Positions 11,481 to 24,500 of a stretch of 64,000 nt of DNA are shown piece by piece; position 1 is the first letter of the stretch, and each line of letters opens with the position of its first letter. The notes beneath the pieces were generated by a model. The model did no database searches and was not told the DNA's origin. It saw nothing but the letters and a program-made list of their open reading frames with translations. Source of the DNA: Pterobdella sp. o SKG-2022 (taxonomy: Eukaryota > Annelida > Clitellata > Hirudinida > Piscicolidae); NCBI GenBank assembly GCA_964035795.1, contig OZ038321.1:24733986-24797985 (forward strand), read 5' to 3'. Both the position numbers and the translations under genes were made by a program.

Positions 11481-12533
11481 AAAATAGTTTTTCTCTTATA
11501 GCTGCTTCTTCTTCTCTGTGGGGGTTTCTTCTTTTCGGTAAATTCTTTCTTCTTCTTCTTTTCTGTTAATTCTTTCTTTTTTCAAGCGAGTATTTTCTTC
11601 TCCAAATTGAATTCCTTTTCTTTTTTCATATGTTTATTAACAACATATCAATTTGTTTGGTTGTTCTCGTCGAAATTTTTGTATCTTCTATAGTAAGCGT
11701 AAAATGCTTGTCTATTTACAGCTCAACTTGATTATTATTACTCGAGATTAATTTTGAACTTTATTTTTTTTCTAAATCTTTTTTAAAACTTCATCCGTAA
11801 TATAATATTCGTTTATTTACGCCTTTAAACATTTTTTGACGATTCGTGGAGTCAATGTAGATTTTATAAGTATATCGAGTATTCTGAAACAATCGAAAAT
11901 TTTTAAAAACCCATGGTATTTGGTGAGTGAAGAGCTTTAAAACGCAAAATCATGGAAAACCAATATGGCTTTAAGGATATGTCTGGAATTGTCAATCGAA
12001 CCAAGAGTGCACAAGAAGGATCATACTGTAAAATTAAACGATTAAATGTATTTTTATTTTAAAATTATTTCTTTTTGAGCTTTGTAACATTTTAAATCCA
12101 ACTAATTAAAAAAATTTTTTTTTCTTTGAAACTTAAATGTCTTTTGAAAGCGTTGGCTACATGACAATATTACAATGCCTTATGTTTAATGAAGTACAAA
12201 AAATTGAAATCAAATTTGAAAGTATAAAATAAATATTTAGTTCCACTGAAACGTTTTATTTTAATTTGTTACCTTTAAAACTTTTAGCATCCCTTCTCTC
12301 CATTTTGTATATGGCGTAAACCATTTGCTGTCGATCGCGATTAAAATTTAGTACTGTTAAGATTTTATATACAAATAACTAGACTGAAATAAAATTAATT
12401 TATGGTTAATTATAATTTAATTGAGTCTTATTTATAATTTTAATAACATAGTTCCGATATACTAGTGGTGTTTTTTAGCTTTTACTTATCTTATCATACT
12501 GGGTCTGTTTACATTCTCTTGACCCGTTAAAAA
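11481..12533. other. Interval upstream of the Mask gene
   Basis: The left part (to about 11700) is pyrimidine-rich, possibly the degraded 5' part of the LTR element. The remainder is AT-rich and must contain the promoter and 5' UTR of the ankyrin-KH gene. No core-promoter motif is convincing. Confidence 0.4.
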
Positions 12534-15500
12534 ATGAATAAAAAACTCAAAAAAGGAGAGAATTTAACAGAAAATAGTGAAGAAGAAGAAGGATCAGAAG
12601 TTCGTTAATTACGTTCTTTTTTGAAAAGATGATTTTCGTTTCAGTTTGAAAAATTTCCAGTTGTTTTACTTTTCCTTATCAAACAAAATTTGATGTTAAA
12701 AGTCTTGTAATGGAATTTATAAAATTTTATAAAACACAAATAACCTTTTGCTAAATATTTTGTGAGAGATTTATGTAATACCATCTTACGTAGAACGAAG
12801 CTTTTGTGGAAATTGATGAATATGAAGAAGAGGAAGAAGAAGATGATGATATAACTGAGGAGAATTTCGAAAGAAAGGATGACCTCAATTTACGAAATAC
12901 TCTGCAAAATTTATTACAAAGAGCTGGTGAGTAATAACATGACAGACTTAGAAGTGAAGTTAAGATTTACAATAACTTCAAGTTAATGTTTCTAACATTT
13001 TTATATGTAATTAAAAATAATTTTTTCAAAATTCTGAAGCATCTGATTCAAAATTCTCCAAACTGGTTAAAATGGATTCAGAAGAAAGTTCTTTATCTCA
13101 AAAGTAATTTCAATTATTTTGAAACTCTTTCAAATCAGATTTCATCATTATGGGTGAAGTAATTTAATAAAATATTGGAAAATGCCAAAAAATAGCAAAA
13201 ATTTAAAAAAAATCAATGTAATTGCAATTAGTGAATAAAATAACATTGGAATTAATAAAACTTCAAAAGAATGTAATTAAATTATAACCACATATAACAA
13301 TAATATAATATAAGGTATATAACAGTAATTATAATCTCATTCTCATGTATTACCATCAAAAAAAAAGCTATAGTGGGTTTGGCTTATTGTTAGTGATATA
13401 CAAACAACTTACACCATACAACCACCCTGTACACAGACAATCATTTGGTCAAGATTGTACAGGAGGGGATGTTGAACTATTCAAGATGCTTCTCAAGCAG
13501 GGTCATTATTATTTTTTTTACAGTTTCTATTATTATCATTGTTTTGTTTTTTTTTTCTTCATGTTTTTACTTATAATTTTGCACTAAAATTATGCTATAC
13601 AAACCATAAGCCTTTACACATAATTTTATCAATCAACTTTAATGGGTTGATTCAAGAATGATTGGTTGATTTTATAAATTATTAATAAATCTTCAAATAA
13701 ATTTAACAATTTTAATTTATTTTAAATAGGATTTTTGATACATCTGACCATATAAAACATTAGCAAATCAAAGCTACTCAGTCTTTTTAACTATAGAAAC
13801 TCATTTATAAGAAATATCGTCATCATTGTTTTGTCATGATGATGATACCATTTATAAGAAATACTCCAAAATACATACATTTGAAAGTAATTTCATAGTA
13901 ATGAAATATTTGAACAAAAATATCAAAAAACATGCCAATATTTTGATCAATGTATGGGATTTAGCTCAATAAATATTCATAAATTTTATATATACAACAA
14001 CAATGAGACAATTTTTTCAAGAGCAGCTATGCAAAGCTTTGAGATATAAGGAACATTAGCTTATATATTATTATAGAGATACATTATAATTTGATTATAA
14101 TCTTTTATTGATACTTATTTTTCATATCCAGCACATAATACATTTGTAGGATATAATACATGATACATCATTGTATGCGTGTATCATTATGTCACATCAT
14201 CAGCCTTTTATACTACAACAAGAAAACATTCTAAATTGAATCCAATGTTCCTCACTTTCCACAGGTCGAAGCATCCATGATGCAAGTGATGATGGTGAGA
14301 GTTTATTATCGATGGCAGCATCATCGGGATATTATGACCTGTGCAAGATCTTGTTGGCAATGAACACCGACGTGGAGGACAGGGGCAGGAAGGGAGACTG
14401 TTCCCCCTTGATGGAAGCTTCATGTGCAGGCTATGAAGACATCATCAGACTCTTCATCGAACATGGAGCCAAAGTCAATGCACGATCTGCTTCTGGTGAT
14501 GCTCTTTGTTATGCTTGTAAATGAATTGTTTGTTGAGTAGTATAGCCTGACACAATTATATTTTTTATAATTGAGGAACTAACTAAATGAGAAAATAGCT
14601 AAATGAAATTAAGAAATTAACTAAATGAACTAATGAGAAACTAGCTAACTAAATAATATAAATTTTGTTTAGTTGAAGAACTAACATAAAGTATTTATTA
14701 AACACAAATCATGAAGCTTCTTAAAGAAAATCTAGCATTATTAATTCTTGTTTGTTGATATTGTTTGTCTGTGGCACCAAAGCACTTGTGTGGTCTTTAT
14801 GATTGTTAGTTGAGTGTTGATGACATCATCACCCCATCTATGCCTTCTAGTTGAATTGAATAGCTTTGTAATTGAAGATTTTTAAATTTTGCTTTTTTTA
14901 GTTTTTCAGTTGATATAAATAGAGTATATTTATTTATATCGAGTTTATATTTGTATTTTATGTGTTTACTTTCAATGTTTCAATATTTCGTTAGTCATTT
15001 GTGAATAATATTGCAAAAGTTCTTTGCTCATAAATAAAGTTTTCATTTGTTTCAATTATATTAGTGTAATCAATTTTTAATATTTTAAAAATTTTTAATT
15101 CAATATTGTTGATTATTTAAATTCACTTTATTCTATAATTTATTGAAAAATAAATTAATTTATATAGAGCAATATTGAGTTAATAATCACGTTAACTTTC
15201 CATAGAATACTTCAAAAAACCTTTTAATCCCCTTCATCTCACCAGGCAACACAGCACTGCATTATGCCTCATGCAATGGACATGAGGAAGCAGTCAGGCT
15301 GTTAATTGAGGCTGGGGCAGATGTAGAGGTGCACAATGATAATGGCCACACACCCCTGATGGAGGCTGCAAGCAGTGGCAAACTCAATGTGGCCAAGATT
15401 CTCCTTGAATCAGGGGCTGGCATCAACACACATTCAAATGAGTTTAAGGAAACTGCTCTCACTCTTGCCTGCTATAAAGGTTTTTTTTCAATCATTAATT

Positions 15501-18500
15501 TAGAAAAAATATTGAAAAAGTTTTTTTTTAATTTTAATAGTTTTTCATGAGCTTTCACCTTCTAATTAAATGTAATATTGAAACTTTCAACCACTACACA
15601 ACCCACAGGCCATTTAGAATTGGTGAAATACCTACTGCAGTGTGGAGCAGACCACAAGCACAAGACAGATGAGATGCACACAGCCCTTATGGAGGCAAGC
15701 ATGGATGGCCATGTTGAAGTGGCTAGACTCCTTCTCGACAATGGAGCTCAGGTTTCTCTTTGCTGCTGTTTTGGTGTGTGTTGGGCTTTTGATTGTTATG
15801 TACAATCTTGATTTATGTGCATCACACCAGTCATCATTGATGTGTGCAAATTGGGGGTGGGTTGATTACTTATCAGTATTACAATATATTTTTTAACTCA
15901 TGCCAATGATCAATATGGTGTTTATAAAGTTTAATATTGAGATCCTTTAAGTAATCTAACCACAAACACAGGTGAACATGCCATCAGACAGCTACGAGTC
16001 CCCTTTAACATTGGCAGCATGTGGTGGCCACATGGAGTTGGCATCATTGTTGCTGGAGAGGAAGGCGAATGTGGAGGAAGCAAATGATGAGGGATACACA
16101 CCCCTTATGGAGGCTGCTCGTGAGGGACATGAGGATATGTGTGCTCTGCTCCTTGCTCATGGTTCGTTTGTGTGTGTGTGTTTTGTTTGGGTTTTGTTTG
16201 GTTAGTTACATTCAAAAATATTGTTGAAACTAAACTTTCAATTTTTCACTAACCAAACAACCCAATACTCTAACATCGCCACCCACACAGCGGCAGACAT
16301 AAACGCGCAAACAGAGGAGACACAGGAAACACCACTGACACTGGCATGCTGTGGAGGCTTTCTTGAAGTGGCAGACTTTCTGATCAAGTCGGGGGCTGAT
16401 ATTGAACTGGGGTGTTCCACCCCATTGATGGAGGCTTCACAAGAAGGACACCTCGACCTTGTCAAATATCTCCTCAATTGTGGTCAGTGTGTGGTGGGGT
16501 TGGTTTGTTTAACTGATATGTTTTTGTGGGGTTGAGTTTGTTTAGAATATTGAAGAGGTGATATTATTTTTTCTTTGTGTTGTTGTGTTGAAGATCTTTC
16601 GGGCTAGTTGATGTATTATTATTATGCTTTAGGCTCTTAATCATGTTCAATGTATGCATACCCAGGAGCCAACGTGCATGCGAAAGCACAGACAGGTGAC
16701 ACATCATTCACACTGGCATGTGAGAATGGTCACACTGATGTAGCTGAGGTGCTTCTCATTGATGGATCTGACCTGGTTGGTGTCTCCCTCCTTTCCACTC
16801 TATTTTTAGTGATATTATATGCCACAAGTACTATTATATCAATTGATTTAGCATATTAATCAAAATACAATTTTAATTTCAGAAATTTTTCAAAAATAAT
16901 TATAATTATTAAAAAAATGACCAAGCAACTAGATTGAAAACCAATATAAGAACCTCCATCCTGACACCATCTCACCACCAAATGCACGACCCACAGGAGC
17001 ACGAGGCAGAGGGAGGCAGGACTGCCCTCATGAAGGCAGCCAGGTCAGGCCACCTATGTACAGTACAATTCCTCATTAACCAAGGTTTCATGTGTTTTGA
17101 TGTTGTATGTGTGCATGCAGGATGTGTGAGTATATATATCTGTAATAATTTATCCTAACATTCATTCAGTATGACTTACTAACAGTAAAATAAAACAAGT
17201 TATAAATTTGGTTTTATTGATTGATGGAATGTAATGCATTTTTTATCTTTATTATATGATTGAAATTCACGCCAATGTATTCATATTGATCAGCATAAAA
17301 ACACACATCTAGGAGCTGATGTAAACAAGACGACAAGCAACAATGACCAAACAGTCTTGTCATCAGCATGTGTGGGTGGTCATCTGCAGGTTGTTGACTT
17401 GCTTCTCAAGAATAATGCCAATGTGGCTCATGTGCTTAAGGTGCAGTGGGGGTTTATGGAGTGCTCTTAGGAGGATGGAGGAGTGTTGGTTGGGGTAATG
17501 ATGGGATGCTGGTGATAAGCTTGTTTGTAAAAAGGATTTTTTTAATTGATTCTTGTTTTCATATATTTTTTAAAATTTTAAATTCACAAATTAATCCCAA
17601 TAATAGGACTTATGCTAATTGAAATTGTTGATGATAGAACTTCAAGGTTTCAACTGAACAAAATCAGTGAACACCATAATTCCATAAAGATCATCTTAAG
17701 CATTTAAAACATAAAACAACACACACCAGGATGGTTCGACAATGCTGATAGAGGCAGCCAAAGGGGGTCACACACCAGTGGTGAAGCTGTTGTTTGACTG
17801 GGTGAGCAAGCTGGAGCACCTTTCTTCTGAAGCACTCTCTCCTGCCTCACCTACCCAGTCCACACATGATCTCTGCATTGTTAGTTCCTTTTATGGGTTT
17901 TTGCTGTGGTTTGGGCATTTTTGGCTCGTTTTTTGTTTGTTGTTTCAATTAGTAAGTGTTTATTAAAGTTTGTTTTATTGCATTAATATGGTTTTGATTG
18001 TAATGATAAAGATGGATTGGGAATAATATTGATGGATTGTATTTTGATTGCAGCCCAGGGTCTCAAACCATGAACATTTGAACAACTACCGCAAAATCAC
18101 CAATCTCAATAACACCTTCATCAACAACAATCTTTCCAACAACATCTTCAACAATAACAACCTCCTCAACAACCACAACTTACTCAACACCCTTAACATC
18201 AACAACCTCAACAATAACATTCTCAATGCCAACATCAACAACAACAATAATAATAACAATTGTAATTCCTTTCTCAACAACACACTCCTAAACAACACCA
18301 TAGTCAACACAAAGCACATCAACATTACGACCCTCACAACCACCACAACTCCAAGCAACAAAAGCACCAACGTCGTCACAAAAATCATCCCGAAAAATAC
18401 AGGCTGTTCAGAAATCATACCCACCTTCTCTCAACACCCACCATCCTCTATCTGCTGCAATAATGGTTTGTGCTTTCCTTCACATTCACTCACATACAAA

Positions 18501-21500
18501 AGTTATGCCAGCACATATCTTCACAACCATAATGATAAAGATCTTTGTCGCTGTTATTCGAGTTTTCAACCACTTAAAATTTACTTTAAATTTTATTTAA
18601 ATGGCATTAAATTTTTTTCCTTTTATTTTTTGTGAACTCGACCATGAACTTTGATTTATTGACATAAAATTAACTTTCTTAAAAAATATAATTTTAAAAC
18701 TATTAAAACAACTTTACATCAGATGTCAGTAGTAATACTAATAATAAATCAAATATTGTTTGGTTAAGAAACTTTTAAGCACTTGCTATTTGATTGATGT
18801 GTTAAGCAGTGTGAGTTAATAAAATTGTCTAAACTACCTTGGCAGGGTTATCAGAGGTGGCAGGCCAGCAGGCACTCAGCCTGCCCAGCCACATCGCCCC
18901 TTTCACTTCCCTTGATTCTGCAGGTACCCTCACCATTATTTGTGTAGTTTCAAATATTTTATTCTTGAAATCTGGCTTTAAACTTCACCGAACTTAGCGT
19001 CTGCAATTTAAGGCTGTTTTTCTGTTATAACCTGGATAACTCTGGTAGTAGGTATCAACAAACTGCTATTCTGGTATCATTGCTTGGTGTATAATCGTTT
19101 TTTTTTGACAATGGAAAGACAAACTGCCCTAGTGGAAAAACCAAGGATTTTGAATTCAATAATTTTAAGCTGGACTTAGCTTAGGCAGACAGTCAATGTG
19201 TTCAAAATAAATGGCCTATTTTATAAATTACGCTAAAAGTAGTTTTGATAATCTAGGCTTTTTGCTGTCAACTAGTTACTGTCACATGTACAGAATTGTA
19301 ATCTGTTATGATTAATAATTATTATTTTTACTGCCATTATTATTATTATTATTTTTGATGGTGTAAGTACTGAGGTGTTGATGGTTAGGTTAGTGTTAGA
19401 TAATAATATTTTTGCAGTGGTGAGACAAGGGAGTTTGAAATGGCTGGGTCATGTTGTAAGGAAAGGGGATGAGGATTGTGTTAAGCAGGCGTGGATGTTT
19501 GAGGTGGAAGGTAGTAGAGGAAGAGGAAGGCCAAGGTTAGCTTTGAAAAGAATGATGGAAAACCTTTGTCGTTGGTTTGGCTTAGATCTTGAAGATGCCT
19601 ATGACAGGGTGAAATGGAGAGAAGGACTTAGATCATGGAAAGAGGTCAGTGACCCTTTGGAAAAGTGAAAGATGCTGACTATAATAAAATGATACTGATA
19701 CTGTATTAATATTTTTGTCGTTATCTTTATTTTAATCATTATATTCTTATTAGAGTTATTTTAAAGTTGATTAAAGTCTGATAATGATTCAGAATATATC
19801 GAAAAGTTTTAGTCTCAAATAAAACATACAAACCTTTTTGTTTGTGTTATTTGTCCAATTATAATGATTCATATTTTTGCATTGCTATAAAGATTGCACA
19901 AAATTTTTAATACTATTGTATAATCCATTTGGTGTGTTTTTGTGTGTATGATAAGAAATCATTATGAGATTGATCAGGGGAATTGGGTGCAGTTTCATTC
20001 CATTTTATCAATATTTTAGAAATATCTTAGGAAATAGAGTACAATACATATTTTAGACTAATATATCTTTTTACAGGTGTATCTGAAGAATTCAAAATCA
20101 CACTTGAAAAAAACAATTCATTAAGTAGTGATACTGAAAGAAAATCACCTAATAAGAAAGATTCAAACAAACAACCAACACCCACTTCACCATCACCGCC
20201 ACTCTCCACATCCCTTCAAAACCACCTCAAAAAGTTTAATGAAACTTCTGCAGCACCAATCCAAACCTCCAGCAAGCAAACTTCCACCACACTCACTGAC
20301 TCAACAATCAATCGCACATGCAGCAATATTGCATTGAATACTCAATCACCTAAACTCACTTTCTCAAGCCAAGATACTGTAATATCACCATCAAAAAATA
20401 AACTAATGAAAATGCAACCTGCAGAACCCTCCAAAACCTCTTCAACGTCTCTATTGACCCTCTCCACATCAACCTCCTCAGTGGCTTCCTCCAACTTCAC
20501 TTTTTGTAAGAACATCACTGACAAGTTGTGTGCAGCGCCTTGTGAGGGCGACCATGAAAGCAAGAAGGAAGATGTATTGAAGAACACAGGAGAACTTGAC
20601 TTTAACACCATCCTCTTTCTTGCCGAGTTGAATCTCTCTCACAACAACACCAACAATCTGTTCTGTTTGATGAGAACAAAGATAAAAACAACAATATATT
20701 TTCAGACTTCTCCAATACATCTTTGTCGTGCTACCCAGAAACTCAAATGATGCAACATGACTACCAACAACAAGCAACAGACTCGAACAACAAGTTGTGG
20801 CAACAACAGTTTGAACAAATGTTACATTGGCAACAGCAACAACAGCTCGTCACTCAACAATTCCTCCAGCAACAACAACTAAAACAACAGCAGCACATGG
20901 CTCAACAACTGCAAAAACAACGACTACAATTAATGCAACAAGAGCAATTGCAGAAGTCTCAAGAAATACAAAACTTCAAAATTAACAAGGTTAAAAGCAA
21001 TAAAAGCCTATCAGGTGAGGTTGATGAGGTCAAGGAGACGTACAAAAACCTCTCAGAAAAACTTTCGAAAGTCGCCATCAAAGAAACTGTTCGGCAATCA
21101 GACATTTATCAAGAAGCCATCAAATCTCAAGAAAAAGAAGAACCAAAATCAGAAGAAGCCTTAAAACCGGAAAGTTCTTCTGCTTCATTACCACCTACAA
21201 CAACCACCACTGCATCATCATCAAATAACAAAGAAAGCACTGCTTCTGCAAACATCACCGCAAAATGTAATTGTATTGATGCTCCAACTACAAAGTTATC
21301 GTCACTTTCCACCTCCACAACTTCCACCTCAATAGCAATTCCTACCACTTCAACCATTCCTATTACCACAAGCATTCTCGCTACATCCATCTCTAGCACC
21401 ACTGATTCCAACACAACCATCTCCACCACAATCGTTTTCACCACGTCCATCCAAAAAACATCAATACCCACTACAACAACTGTAACTGTAAAAGAGAGCA

Positions 21501-24500
21501 ACAAGAAGAAATGTTGTGAAATGGAAAACGATGGTCCATACAAGAGCACCAGTGACAACACGAGTCCATCCACGTCTAAGTCAACATCAGGCAGAATCTT
21601 TGTCAGAGGTTTCATTTTTTGAATGCTATTTTTAATCATTTATTGGGGCTATTAGAAAAAATATAAAAATATGCTATAGTAAAACATTTTTATTCTTTCA
21701 TTTTCACATTAATTATGATGTGACGCTCACAGGCCACAGGAAGCTGCCTGCACTACAGCAGAAGCAGCAACAGCAACTAGTGGCAGCCTTGTCTGGTAGT
21801 GGAGGATATGATCCGTGCCTGCAGCAAATAAACTCGCAATATTGTCACCCTCAACTGCAGCAACACCTTGCTCAACTGGCTCAACAAAACTCCAAGTTGA
21901 ACATACTTCAAAACCCATCATTCTTCCTTAACAACATCAACAACAATGTGAAGAAAGGAGAGGAGAGCAACGAAGTAAGTGGCGAAACAGTTCAAGATAC
22001 AAACTCTCTGTCGTTTTGGCCACAATCATTTGCAAACACTGTGGACAACTCCCTACTTTTGCAAATGCAGAGACAACAACAAGAACAACAACAAATCAAA
22101 CAGGTTCTTTTCAAATACCTCTAAAATCATATTTATAATTTCTTTAAATATATTAAAATATACTTCTTGATTTATAAGGAATTTCTTGAAAAAAAATGTA
22201 AAAAAATTGTATTCAACTAAAATTTTCGCTAAGTTCAACCTTATCATAAGTCTAACTACTTTCAAACCCTTTAAGCTTTTTAGGAATTATGGAAATCATA
22301 TTTTATACACAAGTTAACTTATAGATACCATGTTACAGGTGGCTCCATGTGACCTGAATAATGAAGCATCAAACCTTCCTGTTACTTCATACCTGCCCTA
22401 CCAACCCAGTCCCCTTGACTTGCAAGCTTTGCAGTGCAACATGCAACAGCAACTTTTTTTGAATCAGGAATCTTTAAAGAACCAACAATCTTATCAATTT
22501 CAAGACGCCCAACTACAACAACTTTTGCAACAACAACATCTACAGACAACACAGATTAAAGAGAACGATAACAATCAACCAGTTGTTTATTCATCAAACT
22601 CCCACCAAGCAGTTCAAAACTCTGTGCTTTTTCAGAAACAAGTTGAGCACTTTCAACAAGTGTTGCAACAACAACATTATAACTCATCAAACAATGATCT
22701 GTTGAACTCTTGTGGGCAGTACTTGGGTCAATTTTCAGAAAATCAATTTACTAAATATCTAAGTAACAACAGCGATAACGTACTGCAATCGTCTCAAACC
22801 CTGTTGACACCACAACAACAACAGATGATCCAACACCAACTCAACATGCAACAACAACAACTCATCCCATGCAACAATTCACTAAACAACTTCAAGCCAT
22901 CTTTCCTTCTCCAGTCTTCACCCCTCTCTCCTCCAGACCCATGTCATTTTGAAGCTTCTCAGTCAGTCACCAGGTGTCCTTCACTCGACGTTGATGCTCA
23001 AACTGAAGGCAACCATGACACTGCTTTGACGCTCGCATGTGCAGGAGGACACACTGAATTGGTTGAATTGTTGCTCAAGTTCAATGCCAACATTGAGCAT
23101 CGAGACAAAAAAGGTTTCACTCCTCTCATCTTAGCAGCAGCTGGAGGCCACTTGACTGTAGTTACACTGTTGCTCAGTCACAATGCAGATATTGAAGTGC
23201 AATCTGAACGCACCAAGGATACTGCATTATCTTTGGCATGTTCAAGTGGAAAATTTGATGTGGTTGATGAGTTGTTGTTGAATGGAGCCAACATTGAACA
23301 TCGGAATGCTTCTGACTACACACCACTTAGCTTGGCTGCTTCTGCGGGTTACAATGAAATCATCCTACTTCTGATTGATCATGGTGCAGAAATCAACTCA
23401 AGAACGGGCAGCAAGTTAGGCATATCACCATTGATGTTGGCTGCTATGAGTGGCTATGTGAACACTGTGACACTCCTTCTTGACAATGGGGCAGACATAA
23501 ATGCTCAGATTGAAACAAATAGAAATACTGCTCTCACTCTTGCTTGCTTTCAGGTTTATATCTTAATTTTCTATTTACTGTTTAAAGTTCATTTTGACAT
23601 AGAGATGAAAATTGATTACAGGGCAGACATGAAGTGGTCAGTGTTTTGGTGGATAGGAAGGCAAACATTGAACATCGAGCAAAAACAGGGTTGACACCAT
23701 TGATGGAGGCTGCATCTGGTGGATATGTGGAAGTGGGAAAAGTGCTTTTGAATAAGGGTGCAGACGTCAATGCAGCTCCAGTACCTTCTTCTCGAGATAC
23801 TGCTCTCACCATTGCAGCTGACAAGGGCCATCATCGCTTTGTTGAACTGTTGTTATCCAGGAAAGCTGCTGTGGATGTTAAAAATAAGAAGGGGTGCTCC
23901 CCTTTGTGGTTGGCTTGTAATGGAGGTCACTTGGAAGTGGTGCAACATCTGGTTAATGCTAAGGCTGATGTTGACAGTCAAGATAATCGTAAAGTGTCAT
24001 GTTTAATGGCAGCCTTTAAAAAGGGACATATAAAGGTGGTCAAATGGCTGGTGAAACATGTGGTGCAGTTCCCCCTTAAACAGGACTGTATGCGTATTCT
24101 GTCAACAATAACTGACAAGGAGTTGCTCAAGTGGTGCCAGGTGTGTATGGAGGCGATTGATGGAGCCAGGGCCAACCAGGCAGCTGAGGCCAATCGTAAT
24201 GCAAATAACCTTCTGTTGGAATTGGATCGAGAGAAGGTACAAGAAGAAAGTAGAAAGGCAGCAGCTGCAAGAAAAAGAGAAAAGAAGAAGCAAAAGAAGA
24301 AAAAGAAGATGGAGGTTGATGGCAAAGACGAGAGTAATGATGAAGGCAAGCATGAGCAGGGAGGTGATGATAATGCAGATGATAATTCAAACTCTGAAAA
24401 TGACGAAAAAAAGGTGAAAGATGTGATAAGAGTTCAGCCTGTAGAGGCGGCTAATTTAGTTGATACCACACAAGTTGCTGAAACGAAAAAAGCCGAGAAA

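Noticed and set aside
18086..18424. Leu-rich minus-strand protein
   Set aside because: Antisense shadow of the Asn-rich Mask exon at 18054-18465.
20665..20705. A 41-nt intron restoring the Mask frame
   Set aside because: The donor (GTTTGA) is weak and other introns in the window are nearly all 65 nt or more; the GTAAGA donor at 20506 gives a normal 200-nt intron with the same acceptor.
23978..24390. Several Ser/Phe/Leu-rich minus-strand frames
   Set aside because: They are shadows of the large Mask exon 23622-26907, whose plus frame carries the ankyrin and KH domains.
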